From: Kiritimatiellia bacterium | GTDB taxonomy: Bacteria > Verrucomicrobiota > Kiritimatiellia > RFP12 > UBA1067 | DNA: 21,338 nt | NCBI GenBank assembly: GCA_016302985.1 | Contig: JAEDMN010000024.1 | Coordinates: forward strand, 1-21,338 | Direction of reading: 5' to 3' | Part shown: piece by piece, positions 1-8,453 of the stretch | How positions within the stretch are numbered: the first letter of the stretch is position 1 | Layout: every line of letters starts with the position of its first letter | Notes under the pieces: generated by a model | Database searches by the model: none | The model's input: the letters and a program-made list of their open reading frames with translations, nothing else | Told to the model about the DNA's origin: nothing | Made by a program: the position numbers and the translations under genes

Positions 1-2718
1 CCGCAGTCCTTCGAGTCCGGCGCCTGGCGCCTCTCCTACGACGGCCGGTCGCGCATCTCCCTCGCCCGCAACGGGCGGACGCTCCTCTCGAACGTCACGG
101 TCGGCTACTGGACCGAGCACTACACGTCCATGCGCCTCGGCTCCGGCGGTTTCACGGTCTCCCGCACGGGCGACACCGTCACCTTCGCGCGCACGAACGA
201 GCACGCCGGGGTGCGCCTCGACGTCGCGTTCGCGAAGGACCGCGCGGACCTCGCGCTGGACGTCGACGTCCGCCAGGTCCCCGGTCCGCTCGAATACGGC
301 TTCTACCTGCCGGTCGACTCCTTCCGCGTCGACGGCGGCCTTCCGTTCTGCCGCCTCGGGAAGTCCTTCCTCGCGATCGAGGACCAGCCCTTCTCCCCGC
401 GCGGGGGCGACCCGCTGCGCTTCGAGCTGCCCGACGCCAGCCTCGTCCTCCGCAACGAGGGCGCCGGCGCGTTCATGCTCCAGGACCGCCGCAAGGCCGA
501 GACGTGCGGCGACCTGCGCTACATCGTCTGCCGCGGCATGAACACGCCCGGCCGCCACGTCTTCCGCCATTCGTGGTCTGTCCGTGACGGCTTCGGCGCC
601 GACGAGGTCGCGCGCCGCGCCGCGATCTTCTCGAAGCCGCTCGTCCGCACGGTCCCCCTCGACGTGCCGAACCCGGGCTTCGAGGACGGGCGGGACGGCT
701 GGAACCTCCCCGCGAACGCGGCGCTCGACGACAAGACCGCCCGGTCGGGCGCGCGCTGCGCGCGCCTGGCGGTGAAGGACCCGATGAAGGAGGCCGTCTA
801 CGTCACGCGCCGCGTGCCCGTCACGGGCGGCGCGCTCTACCGCGCCTCCTGCTTCGTGAAGACCGCGGGCGTGACGGCCGCCCCGGGCCGGATGGAGTCC
901 GTCGGCGCCGGCCTGATCGTCGAGTGGTCGGACCGGAACGGCAAGTGGATGGCGGCCGGCGACTATGCCTGCAGGAACTTCGGCACGAAGAACTGGACGA
1001 AGGCCGAATGCCCGCTGCTGAAGGCGCCCGAGGACGCCGGCTACGCCCAGATCTACCTGGCCCTCCGCGGCGCCGGCACCGCCTGGTTCGACGATTTCTC
1101 CCTCATCGCCGTCCAGCGCGCGGTGGAGATGGAGTCGCCCGCGCCCGGCGCGACGTTCGCGGACAACACGCCCCGCTTCACGTGGAACGACCTGCCCGGC
1201 GTGAAGGCCTACGCCGTCGAGCTTGCCCGCGACCCCGCCTTCACGCAAGGCCGCCGCAGCTACCCCGTGAAGGGAGCCACCTCCTTCCAGCTCGAGGAGC
1301 CGCTCGAGCCCGGCACGTGGTACTGGCGCGCGACGGCACCCGGCGCGACGGACGGCGCGGCCTGGTCCTTCGTCCAGACCGCGCCGAAGGACCGCGACTG
1401 CCTGCCGCCCGACATCCTCTCGAACGCGCGGCGCGTCACGGACGGCGCGCAGGCCTTCACGGTGCAGGTGCGCGAGAACGGGCCCGCCCCCGTCGTCACC
1501 TACCTGGGCGTGACGGGCACGTGCGCGCGCACGACGGCCGGCGGCGTGCGGGAGTACGTCCTCACGCCTCCGGCGACGGGCTGGCCCCGCGGCTTCACCG
1601 AACGGGACCTCGTCGCCGTGGACGCGGCCGGCAACCGCGCCGCGCGCACGTTCTGGCTGCTGAACGCGCCGAAGCCCGCGAACGGGGTGGTCGTCGACCA
1701 GGACGGCTGGTTCGCGCGGACCTCCGACGGCGCCCGGGTCTTCCCGCTCGGCATCTACGAGGTCGAGCCCAAGTACCTCGCGGAGGTCCGCGCCGCCGGC
1801 ATCGACGCGGTCCACCTCTACCGCTGGGAGAACAGCCAGGACGACGTGGCCTGCCGCGCCTATCTTGACACGTGCTGGAAGACGGACGGCCTGCGCGCGT
1901 TCATCGGCTTCGACCGCGGCAACGCCAGCGGCAAGGGCATCGTGCAGGGCAACTTCGCGCACGTCGCGCGCCGCGTCGGCGCGCTCGCGGACCATCCCGG
2001 CCTCTTCTGCTGGTACCTCTTCGACGAGCCCGAAATCCTCGGCCAGTACGTCTCGCCCGAGCGCCTCACCGCGTTCGCGGACCTCGTCCGCGCCCTCGAC
2101 CCCTTCCACGCCGTCGTGATGACGACCTGGAACCAGACGATGATCAACTACCGCCGCACGTGGGACACGCACTGGACCCAGGCCTACCGCGACCCGGCCG
2201 GCGTGGTGAAGCAGGTCGAGGAGCACCGCCGCTTCCTGAAGAACGCGTCGCCGATCACGCTGCTCGTCAACTGCAACGACGGCGCCCAGACCACCGCGCG
2301 CCGCCAGGGCGTGAAGCCCGATCCGGAGAAGTTCTCCCGCGACTACGACCACCTGCGCGCCTGCGCGTTCCTCTCGATCGTCCAGAACTGCAACGGCCTC
2401 TGGTGGTGGTGGTTCGCGCGCGACAACGGCGAATACGTCTCGGCCTCGCAGTGCCCGAAGGCCTGGGCCGACCTCGTGAAGGTCATGAAGGAGATCGTCG
2501 CGCTGCGTCCGCTCGTCAACGCGCCCGCCCCGACGCAGACCGGCACCGCGGTGGACGGCAAGGCGAAGGTCGAATGGTGGCGCAAGACCGTGGGCGGGAA
2601 GACGACGCTCATCGCCGTCAACACGGGGAAGGAGCCGGCGGCCGTCGAGCTTCCCGGCGTCGGCCGCCAGGCCTTCCGCCGCCACGAGGTGAAGATCCTC
2701 GACGTGCCTACTCGCTGA
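1..2718 (+). CDS. Multidomain TIM-barrel glycoside hydrolase, 5' end outside window
   Basis: The frame is open from base 1, so the start and any signal peptide lie outside; 905 residues are visible. In order: a beta-sandwich region (about 1-215); a carbohydrate-binding jelly-roll beginning NPGFEDG (224-230) and ending WFDDFSL (362-368), as in CBM4/9-like modules; a fibronectin-III-like segment (about 378-475); a TIM barrel (about 565-830); and a short C-terminal beta domain. The barrel has WYLFDEPE (671-678), where Glu676 is the likely acid/base as in clan-A-like hydrolases. The place expected for the second Glu reads LLVNCND (754-760), without Glu. A tryptophan run (801-804) probably lines a sugar site. 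It likely cleaves a plant or algal polysaccharide; the substrate and family number are not recognised. Its 3' end overlaps the next gene, which faces it, by 11 bp. Glycoside hydrolase is likely; the mechanism is unsure. Confidence 0.85.
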   Translation, partial: PQSFESGAWRLSYDGRSRISLARNGRTLLSNVTVGYWTEHYTSMRLGSGGFTVSRTGDTVTFARTNEHAGVRLDVAFAKDRADLALDVDVRQVPGPLEYGFYLPVDSFRVDGGLPFCRLGKSFLAIEDQPFSPRGGDPLRFELPDASLVLRNEGAGAFMLQDRRKAETCGDLRYIVCRGMNTPGRHVFRHSWSVRDGFGADEVARRAAIFSKPLVRTVPLDVPNPGFEDGRDGWNLPANAALDDKTARSGARCARLAVKDPMKEAVYVTRRVPVTGGALYRASCFVKTAGVTAAPGRMESVGAGLIVEWSDRNGKWMAAGDYACRNFGTKNWTKAECPLLKAPEDAGYAQIYLALRGAGTAWFDDFSLIAVQRAVEMESPAPGATFADNTPRFTWNDLPGVKAYAVELARDPAFTQGRRSYPVKGATSFQLEEPLEPGTWYWRATAPGATDGAAWSFVQTAPKDRDCLPPDILSNARRVTDGAQAFTVQVRENGPAPVVTYLGVTGTCARTTAGGVREYVLTPPATGWPRGFTERDLVAVDAAGNRAARTFWLLNAPKPANGVVVDQDGWFARTSDGARVFPLGIYEVEPKYLAEVRAAGIDAVHLYRWENSQDDVACRAYLDTCWKTDGLRAFIGFDRGNASGKGIVQGNFAHVARRVGALADHPGLFCWYLFDEPEILGQYVSPERLTAFADLVRALDPFHAVVMTTWNQTMINYRRTWDTHWTQAYRDPAGVVKQVEEHRRFLKNASPITLLVNCNDGAQTTARRQGVKPDPEKFSRDYDHLRACAFLSIVQNCNGLWWWWFARDNGEYVSASQCPKAWADLVKVMKEIVALRPLVNAPAPTQTGTAVDGKAKVEWWRKTVGGKTTLIAVNTGKEPAAVELPGVGRQAFRRHEVKILDVPTR

Positions 2719-4918
2719 GCCACTCGGGATGCTCGCGCACGCCTTCGGCCTCCTTCGGGAGGACGGGGCGGTGGCGCGAAACCCGCAGGCCCATCTCGGC
2801 GTAGGGCAGGTCGGCGAAGCCGAGCTTCAGCGCGGGCGAATCCGGCTTCAGCCGGTAGTCGTGGCGGGCGAAGTCCGTGAAGAGCGGATCGGCGATCACG
2901 CTGTTCGCGTCCTCGCCCGTCGCGCGCCAGGACGCCCAGTCCGGACCGCCCTTCTGGCCCGCGTTCATGTTCACGTTGGTGGTCTGGCCCGGCCAGTAGA
3001 CGTTGCGGTCGAAGAAGTTCGTCGACGTGTTCAGCTTCCAGCCGCGCAGCATCATCCCCTCGCCCTGGTCGGGGTAGTAGACGATGTTGTTCCGCACCTG
3101 CACGCCCATCATCGTCGTCCCGTCGTCCGCGAAGGCCGTCGCGTTGTCCGGCGCCTGCGCGAGGGCCGGGTAGCGCAGCCAGCGCGGATCGGCGACCACG
3201 AGACGGCGGTACTCGTTCGAGATCGCCGCGCGGCGGTCATGGACGAAGTAGCCGTTCGGGTCGTTGTTCCAGGTCTGGAGCGAGAGCTGCGCCGTGTTCT
3301 TTCCGACGGGCAGTGCGCCGTTCGAGATGAAGACGTTGTTCGAGATCGTGATCCAGCGGCCGTTGTGCAGGTGCATCGCGACGTGGTGGCAGTTCTCGAC
3401 CAGGTTGCCGTAGACCTCGAGGCCGCCGCAGCCTTCGTCCGGGTAGATGCCGCACGCGCCCTTGTGGAGGCGGTAGCCGCCGTCGCGCTGGCGCTGGAAG
3501 CCGATCGAGTCCGAGAACCAGTTGTAGCAGACCTTCGTGCCGATGCCGCCCGTCCAGCCGCCGCCGTAGAGCGCGCCCGTGTCGTCGTTGATCGTGTTGA
3601 CGTGGCGGACGCGGTTGTAGGAGATTTCGCAGAAGCGTCCGTAGCCGAAGAGGCCGCAGCGCGGCATGTCGTGCACGAGGTTGTGGCTCACGCGCACGCC
3701 CTGGCCCGTGATCCAGATGCCGATGCCGTGCGAGTTGACCTGTCCGCAGTGGTGCACGTAGTTGTTCTCGACCGCGACGTCCAGGCGGTCGTCGACGCGG
3801 ATCTCCTTCGGGTAGCCCTGCACGAAGATCCCGTTGCCGCCGATGTTGTAGATGTCGCAGTCCGCCAGGCGCACGTGGTGGCCCATGACCCAGACCCCGG
3901 TGCCGCCGTGATGGCCGATGTCGTGGATGTCGCAGCCGAGCAGCTCCACGCGGTCGGCGTGGTCGATCCGCACGCCCGCCGCGCCGCCCGTCAGCTCGAG
4001 TCCGACGACGGAGACGTTGCCGGCGGCGACCTTCAGGATTTCGGCACCGCACGGGAAGGTGGCCTGTCCCGCGTTGGGGTCGGTTCCGTCCGGGGTCATG
4101 AAATAGATCCGCCGCGCGCGCGGGTCGTGGTACCACTCGCCGGGGCGGTCCAGTTCCTCCGCCATGTTCTCGACGCACCAGCGGTCCCAGGGGAAGAGCC
4201 GGTCCATGATCTCCTTGTGCGCGGTGGCGACGCGGACGACGCCGTTCGAGACGGACTTCACCGGGTAGACGCGGTTCCACCAGTTGTGACGCGGGAAGAC
4301 GACGGTCCAGGCGTCCTCGGGATGCGCCCACGTGCGCGCGTCGCCGGGGCGGACCTGGATCTCGTCCTCGAAGAGCCCGGTCGCGGAGAAGCGCTTCCCC
4401 TGCGCGGGGAAGCCGCGCGCGTCCGCGAACGCGTAGCCGGTCGTGTACGGCTTCGCCGGGTCGATGTCGGGCCAGCGCGCGGGCTGCATGCGGCGGCCGT
4501 TGAAGAAGAAGAGACGGTTGTCCTTCGGGATGGCGAGGTTGGAGACGTCCGCGCACCAGACGTCGCGTCCATTGAACGTCGTGCGCGTCCAGCCGGTCAC
4601 GCGCCGGCCGCCGTGGATGCGCGGCTTCCGTGCGGGATCGGCGGCGCACACCGTCAGGGAGGCCCAGTTCGTCGCCGCGTGGCGGCGCGTGATTTCCAGT
4701 GCCCGCGCGGGCGCGTAGTCGCCCGGGGCAATCCGCACGACGAGCGGCGTCGCCGTGTCCGTCCTGCGGATTTCGGCGACGCAGTCGAGTGCGTCCTCGA
4801 TCGTCGCGCACGCCCCGCCGACCTCCACCACCTTCGCCCCCGCGGGCACCGGCATCTCCACCGCCCCGGCCACGACCGAAAAAGCCACGGCCAGCCCCCA
4901 CATCGACTTCACGTGCAT
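2708..4918 (-). CDS. Secreted right-handed beta-helix glycoside hydrolase, GH141-like
   Basis: A 736-residue protein. A hydrophobic N-terminus (about 5-20) looks like a Sec signal peptide. The N-terminal part has the layout of GH141-type proteins: IHGGRRVTGW (101-110), then LFFFNGRRMQPARWPD (136-151). A parallel beta-helix follows (about 295-540) with stacked short turns such as GNGIFVQG and NNYVHHC, and with NDDTGALYGGG (444-454) and GIYPDEG (490-496). Characterised GH141 members include an alpha-L-fucosidase acting on rhamnogalacturonan II and a xylanase, so a pectin or xylan side-chain role is possible but not shown. A GGAGGG ribosome binding site lies 7 bases before the ATG. The gene follows the preceding hydrolase by 33 bp and is the last of the likely rnhC-tonB operon. 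Its TAG stop lies inside the convergent gene. A polysaccharide lyase-like role is the main alternative. Confidence 0.85.
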   Translation of the reverse strand: MHVKSMWGLAVAFSVVAGAVEMPVPAGAKVVEVGGACATIEDALDCVAEIRRTDTATPLVVRIAPGDYAPARALEITRRHAATNWASLTVCAADPARKPRIHGGRRVTGWTRTTFNGRDVWCADVSNLAIPKDNRLFFFNGRRMQPARWPDIDPAKPYTTGYAFADARGFPAQGKRFSATGLFEDEIQVRPGDARTWAHPEDAWTVVFPRHNWWNRVYPVKSVSNGVVRVATAHKEIMDRLFPWDRWCVENMAEELDRPGEWYHDPRARRIYFMTPDGTDPNAGQATFPCGAEILKVAAGNVSVVGLELTGGAAGVRIDHADRVELLGCDIHDIGHHGGTGVWVMGHHVRLADCDIYNIGGNGIFVQGYPKEIRVDDRLDVAVENNYVHHCGQVNSHGIGIWITGQGVRVSHNLVHDMPRCGLFGYGRFCEISYNRVRHVNTINDDTGALYGGGWTGGIGTKVCYNWFSDSIGFQRQRDGGYRLHKGACGIYPDEGCGGLEVYGNLVENCHHVAMHLHNGRWITISNNVFISNGALPVGKNTAQLSLQTWNNDPNGYFVHDRRAAISNEYRRLVVADPRWLRYPALAQAPDNATAFADDGTTMMGVQVRNNIVYYPDQGEGMMLRGWKLNTSTNFFDRNVYWPGQTTNVNMNAGQKGGPDWASWRATGEDANSVIADPLFTDFARHDYRLKPDSPALKLGFADLPYAEMGLRVSRHRPVLPKEAEGVREHPEWLSE

Positions 4919-4951
4919 CGTCTCTCCCTCCGGATGATTCCGTCCAGAAGC

Positions 4952-7153
4952 TCACTGGACTTGTTTACATAAACGGGTCGGCGCGCCCGCGCGCAGGGCC
5001 GGCGGCAGGACAAAGGCTGGCTTGCGGGCGGAATCGCGGCTCTCCGTCTCGAGACGGACGAGTTGACCATCCTTGACCTCCATTGAAACGGTGACGCCGC
5101 CGGGCGCGGGGAGGCGGAAGGAATAATCGGTCCAACTGGACGGCACGCCGGCCGCGAGATGGACGCCGTCCGGCAGGTCCGCGACGAGCAGCTGGCAGAT
5201 CGCGTAGAGCACGTTGCCGGCCGCCGTCATGAACCAGGGCCGGAACTCCGAGACGCCAGGTTCGTTGATCTCCCAGTACTCACCCCAGCAGCCGGCGCTG
5301 CGCGCGGCCTCCTGCAGCCACCGCACGGGCGGATGCCGCTCGTTGCCCGCGCGGAGGGACGCCATCGCCATCGTGGCCGCATACCAGGGGCAGATGCGCT
5401 TGCCGGTGCTGTACATGTTGCCGAAGGCCTCGCCGTTCTCCAGGAAGTGCGCGACCGCCGCGACCTGCTTCGCGTTCGAACGGTCGAAGATCCCGAACGG
5501 ATAGAAGCCGGCCAGCGTGCCCATCGACTCTTCCGTACAGCCCGGATAGGCGATGTACCGCCCGTCACGTTCCGGCAGGGACGCCACCAGACGGTCCGCA
5601 CAGGACCGAAAGTCGGCCACGAGGTCCGCGTCCCGCCCCAGCAGCTCCGCGGCATCCGCCGCCGCGCGCAGGGTCGCAATCGCGCCGCACGTCGTCATGA
5701 ACGCGCGTTCATGGCCGGTGCCGAGGCGTTCGAGATCCGTGCACTTCGCCATGAAGGACGTGCCGTCGGGCAGGTCGTGCACCTGGAGCTTCCGGAAGAA
5801 GAGCGCGCATTCGCGGATCACGTCGTAGCCCTTCTCCGCCAGGTACGCGCGGTCGCCCGTGTAGCGGCAGTAGGTCCAGACCGTCTGCGCGACCGCGGCC
5901 TGCTGGAAGACGTGGTCCATCCAGTAGCCGAGCGGCGCACATTCGACGTCGTTGCCCTCCGCGGCCTCCCACACCCAGCGCGCGCCGCTGCGGTGGAACG
6001 GCTTGTCCGCGGACCGGTTGCAGCGGATGCAGGCGTTCGTCAGCGTGGCGGCCCGGAAGTCGGGCGCGACCTTCGCGGCGGCGAAGTGCCCCGCCGCGAC
6101 GAGGCCCTGCACGCCGTACATCTCGTCGAACGCGAAGATCCGTCCCGCCCAGTGGCTCGGCATGATGCCGACGGGAATCGACCACTCGGTGGAGACGCAG
6201 CGCAGATGGTAGCGCGCCATCTCGAAGAGTTCCTGAATGCGGGCGTCGGGCACCCTGATCTCGCTCTCCGCACCGTAGGCCTCCCAGTCCGCCACGTGTT
6301 CCGCCCGCAGCGCGTCGTAGTCCGAAAGCGGCGTCGCCGGGCACGGACGCGGCGAGACCTTCGGCAGTTTCTTCGCCAGATTGTCGTCGAACACGACGAA
6401 CCAGGCCGCCGTCCGCCGTTCCTTCGGCGCAAGCGTGAACGTGCGCACAAGCACGCCCGAATCGCCCACGACCTTCGTCTCGGCGCACAGGGCGGCGACG
6501 TGGTGTCCGTCCGCCGGCCGCACCCTGATCGTCTCGTCCGTGACGAAGCGCTCGAAGCAGCGCATCTTCCAGACGGCGGCGCCCTTCTCCACCGTCCAGG
6601 CGCCCTGCAGCCGGTCGCCCTTCGGGGCCGTGTAGGCGAGGCCGAGCGTGATCTTGTGCGGGACGTCGGACGTGTTCGCGACCTCCTGGCGGACGGCGAC
6701 CACGTTGCGCGCCTGCGCGACGAACGCCTCGCCCGCGAGCGTCACGCCACCGGCGTAGTCGGCCTCCGTCGCCATGAGCGCGCGGCGAAGGTCGAGGGTC
6801 TGCCGCCAGCATTTCGGATCCCGCTGCTCGACGCCGTCCACCACGAGGCGCGTGCGAAACGCGCCCTGCGGGGAGAGCCCGTAGCCGAAGCGGCTCGCCG
6901 CGCCGGGGTTGTCCACCGAGCGCCGTCCCTCCCACCAGATGCCGGGGCGCAGGTTCTTCCTCGCCAGCGCCTTGCTGCCGGTCGAAACGGAGAGACGGTA
7001 GTCCAGGAAGACGTTGAGACGCCCGTTGGAGAGCATCGCCGGCACGTAGTCAGACGGCTCCCTGCCGTCCGGTGACGCGACCATGCGGACCGTGGCGTCC
7101 GCGAAGACGGCAAGCGCCAGCGCGCCCACCGAGAGAACTGCCGTGAACTTCAT
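4952..7153 (-). CDS. Secreted (alpha/alpha)6-barrel glycoside hydrolase, GH65/GH95-like fold
   Basis: 733 residues with a Sec signal peptide (MKFTAVLSVGALALAVFADA, 1-20). Residues about 21-270 form a beta-rich N-terminal domain. From about 280 to 660 the sequence is helical with repeated helix-hairpin spacing typical of six-hairpin glycosidases. Conserved-looking patches are GRIFAFDEMYGVQGL (337-351), GHERAFMTTCGA (480-491) and GEYWEINEPGVSEFRPW (624-640). Asp343/Glu344 and Glu628/Glu631 are candidate catalytic acids, but I cannot assign them firmly. A short beta domain closes the protein. AGGAGG lies 7 bases before the ATG. The gene begins 30 bp after tonB and ends 33 bp before the beta-helix enzyme, which suggests co-transcription and shared substrate. 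Assignment to a numbered GH family is unsure; the fold assignment is moderately sure. Confidence 0.75.
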   Translation of the reverse strand: MKFTAVLSVGALALAVFADATVRMVASPDGREPSDYVPAMLSNGRLNVFLDYRLSVSTGSKALARKNLRPGIWWEGRRSVDNPGAASRFGYGLSPQGAFRTRLVVDGVEQRDPKCWRQTLDLRRALMATEADYAGGVTLAGEAFVAQARNVVAVRQEVANTSDVPHKITLGLAYTAPKGDRLQGAWTVEKGAAVWKMRCFERFVTDETIRVRPADGHHVAALCAETKVVGDSGVLVRTFTLAPKERRTAAWFVVFDDNLAKKLPKVSPRPCPATPLSDYDALRAEHVADWEAYGAESEIRVPDARIQELFEMARYHLRCVSTEWSIPVGIMPSHWAGRIFAFDEMYGVQGLVAAGHFAAAKVAPDFRAATLTNACIRCNRSADKPFHRSGARWVWEAAEGNDVECAPLGYWMDHVFQQAAVAQTVWTYCRYTGDRAYLAEKGYDVIRECALFFRKLQVHDLPDGTSFMAKCTDLERLGTGHERAFMTTCGAIATLRAAADAAELLGRDADLVADFRSCADRLVASLPERDGRYIAYPGCTEESMGTLAGFYPFGIFDRSNAKQVAAVAHFLENGEAFGNMYSTGKRICPWYAATMAMASLRAGNERHPPVRWLQEAARSAGCWGEYWEINEPGVSEFRPWFMTAAGNVLYAICQLLVADLPDGVHLAAGVPSSWTDYSFRLPAPGGVTVSMEVKDGQLVRLETESRDSARKPAFVLPPALRAGAPTRLCKQVQ

Positions 7154-7183
7154 GCCTTCGCCTCCTGTTCCGGGGGTTGGGGT

Positions 7184-8035
7184 TCAGTTGCCCGAGACGG
7201 GCGTCATCTCGATCGTGACTTCGGGGAACTGCTCGAGAAACGCGGCCGTGAGGCCGTAGATGCGGCGCAGACGGCGCAGGGCGTTGTTCGCCGTGCGGTC
7301 GACGTCCGCGTCGCCGCTGCTGTGGACGATGCGGAACCCGCGCACGGCGCCGCCGGGACCCAGGCTCAGCGCCACGTGGATCGCCGAGAGGCCGGGATAC
7401 CACTTGAAGCTCTCCTTGTCCCATTCCGCCATGATCGCCCTCTTGATGTAGCTCGCGCAGAGCTGCACCTCGTTCTGGGCGATCTGGTTCTTCGCGCCAA
7501 TCCGATAGCCCTGGTTCATGAGCCGCGCGAACTCCTCCGGGGAGAGCGGCTTGTCCTGCGCGGTCGCCTTGCCCGGGGGCAGCTTGGGCGCGTCGATCTT
7601 CCTGGCCCTGTCGCGCAGGTCGAGCTTTCCCGGGGGCTTCGGCGCGTCCTTGACGAGCTTGGCCTTGTCGCGCAGGTTGATCTTTTCGGGCTTCTTCTTC
7701 TCGACGACCTTCTCGACCGCGTCGACGTTCTTCGGCGGCGCGGGCTTCGGCGGCTCGGGCTTCGGGGGCGCGGGCTTCGGCTTCGGTTTCGGCTTCTCCG
7801 GCTCCGGCGGGGGATTGGGGTCCGGATCGGGGTCGTCCGGCTTCTGCTCGGCCCACGGCGGCACGATCGTCAGGTCGATCGGGATGACCGTCTCGGGAGC
7901 GGGGCTGAAAAGGTCCAGGGCGTAGGCGAAGAAGAGGATGATGCCGACGTGCAGGCAGACGGAGACGGCCAGGGCGCGCGGCTTGAACGCGCCCGGACGG
8001 TCCCGCGGCAGGCCTTCTTCCTCGCGTCCGAACAT
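7184..8035 (-). CDS. tonB: TonB-family energy transducer
   Basis: 283 residues with the TonB layout: a short cytoplasmic N-terminus, one membrane helix (about 21-42), a Pro/Lys/Glu-rich periplasm-spanning stretch (59-102), a charged linker, and a C-terminal domain (about 190-281) for contact with outer-membrane receptors. The helix has Ser25 and His29, spaced four apart like the functional Ser16/His20 pair of E. coli TonB. The linker has two similar units, 118-136 and 137-155, each with LRD(K/R)A(K/R) followed by APK. The ribosome binding site AAGGAGGAG lies inside the end of exbD, 4 bp upstream. With TolQ/ExbB and ExbD it should pass proton-motive energy to the outer membrane. A TolA-like role is the alternative, since the partner is called TolQ/ExbB only by family; no receptor gene is visible. 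Confidence 0.92.
   Translation of the reverse strand: MFGREEEGLPRDRPGAFKPRALAVSVCLHVGIILFFAYALDLFSPAPETVIPIDLTIVPPWAEQKPDDPDPDPNPPPEPEKPKPKPKPAPPKPEPPKPAPPKNVDAVEKVVEKKKPEKINLRDKAKLVKDAPKPPGKLDLRDRARKIDAPKLPPGKATAQDKPLSPEEFARLMNQGYRIGAKNQIAQNEVQLCASYIKRAIMAEWDKESFKWYPGLSAIHVALSLGPGGAVRGFRIVHSSGDADVDRTANNALRRLRRIYGLTAAFLEQFPEVTIEMTPVSGN
7740..7812. repeat. Low-complexity tract encoding the TonB Pro/Lys repeats
   Basis: Imperfect tandem copies of a GGCTTC-type hexamer (plus strand) encode alternating Pro-Lys and Pro-Glu pairs in tonB. Such tracts can change length by slippage; here the frame stays intact. Confidence 0.7.
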
Positions 8036-8039
8036 CGGA

Positions 8040-8453
8040 CTACTCCTCCTTCGTCACGATCGCCATCTTGCGCACCTGGCACTTGTAGACGATCTTGACG
8101 ACCTCCATCACCGCGCCGTACTGCAGACGCTCGTCGCCGCGCACCAGCACGGGGACGTCCGGATCCGCGGCGACCTTCGCCTTCAGATCCGCCTCGAGGT
8201 CCTCGTGCGAGACCGGCGTGTTGTTCATGTACACGCGGTTCTCGGCGTCGATCGTGATCGTGTTCGCCTTCGAGTCCTTCGTCGGCAGCGTGTCCGTCTT
8301 CGCCCGCGGCAGCTGGATGGTGATGCCCTGTTCCAGCGCCGGAATCGTGAGCATGAACGTGACGAGCAGCAGGAACGTCAGGTCGATCAGCGAATCCATG
8401 CTGATCTCGGCCGGGGCCGCGCCACGGCGGCCGCGTCTGCTCCGGCGGCTCAT
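8040..8453 (-). CDS. exbD: ExbD/TolR-family proton-channel subunit
   Basis: 137 residues, the usual ExbD/TolR size. A basic N-terminus (RRSRRGRRG) is followed by one membrane helix (about 22-41) containing DSLIDLTFLLLVTFM; Asp24 matches the essential proton-carrying Asp of ExbD (Asp25 in E. coli). The remainder is a periplasmic domain ending in a VLVRGDERLQYG motif typical of the family. The frame stays open upstream to 9059, but the ATG at 8453 is chosen because it places the basic tail correctly and because the tolQ stop shares one base with it (TGATG), a usual sign of translational coupling. tonB follows after 4 bp. It acts with TolQ/ExbB as the motor for TonB in the inner membrane. Confidence 0.93.
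   Translation of the reverse strand: MSRRSRRGRRGAAPAEISMDSLIDLTFLLLVTFMLTIPALEQGITIQLPRAKTDTLPTKDSKANTITIDAENRVYMNNTPVSHEDLEADLKAKVAADPDVPVLVRGDERLQYGAVMEVVKIVYKCQVRKMAIVTKEE

Noticed and set aside
2729..4972. Long plus-strand frame opposite the beta-helix gene
   Set aside because: Val/Arg/Ala-rich translation with no domain, while the minus strand encodes a clear signal peptide and beta-helix.
7740..7812. Possible CRISPR or satellite repeat
   Set aside because: The short GGCTTC repetition is explained by Pro/Lys codons in tonB; there are no spacers.
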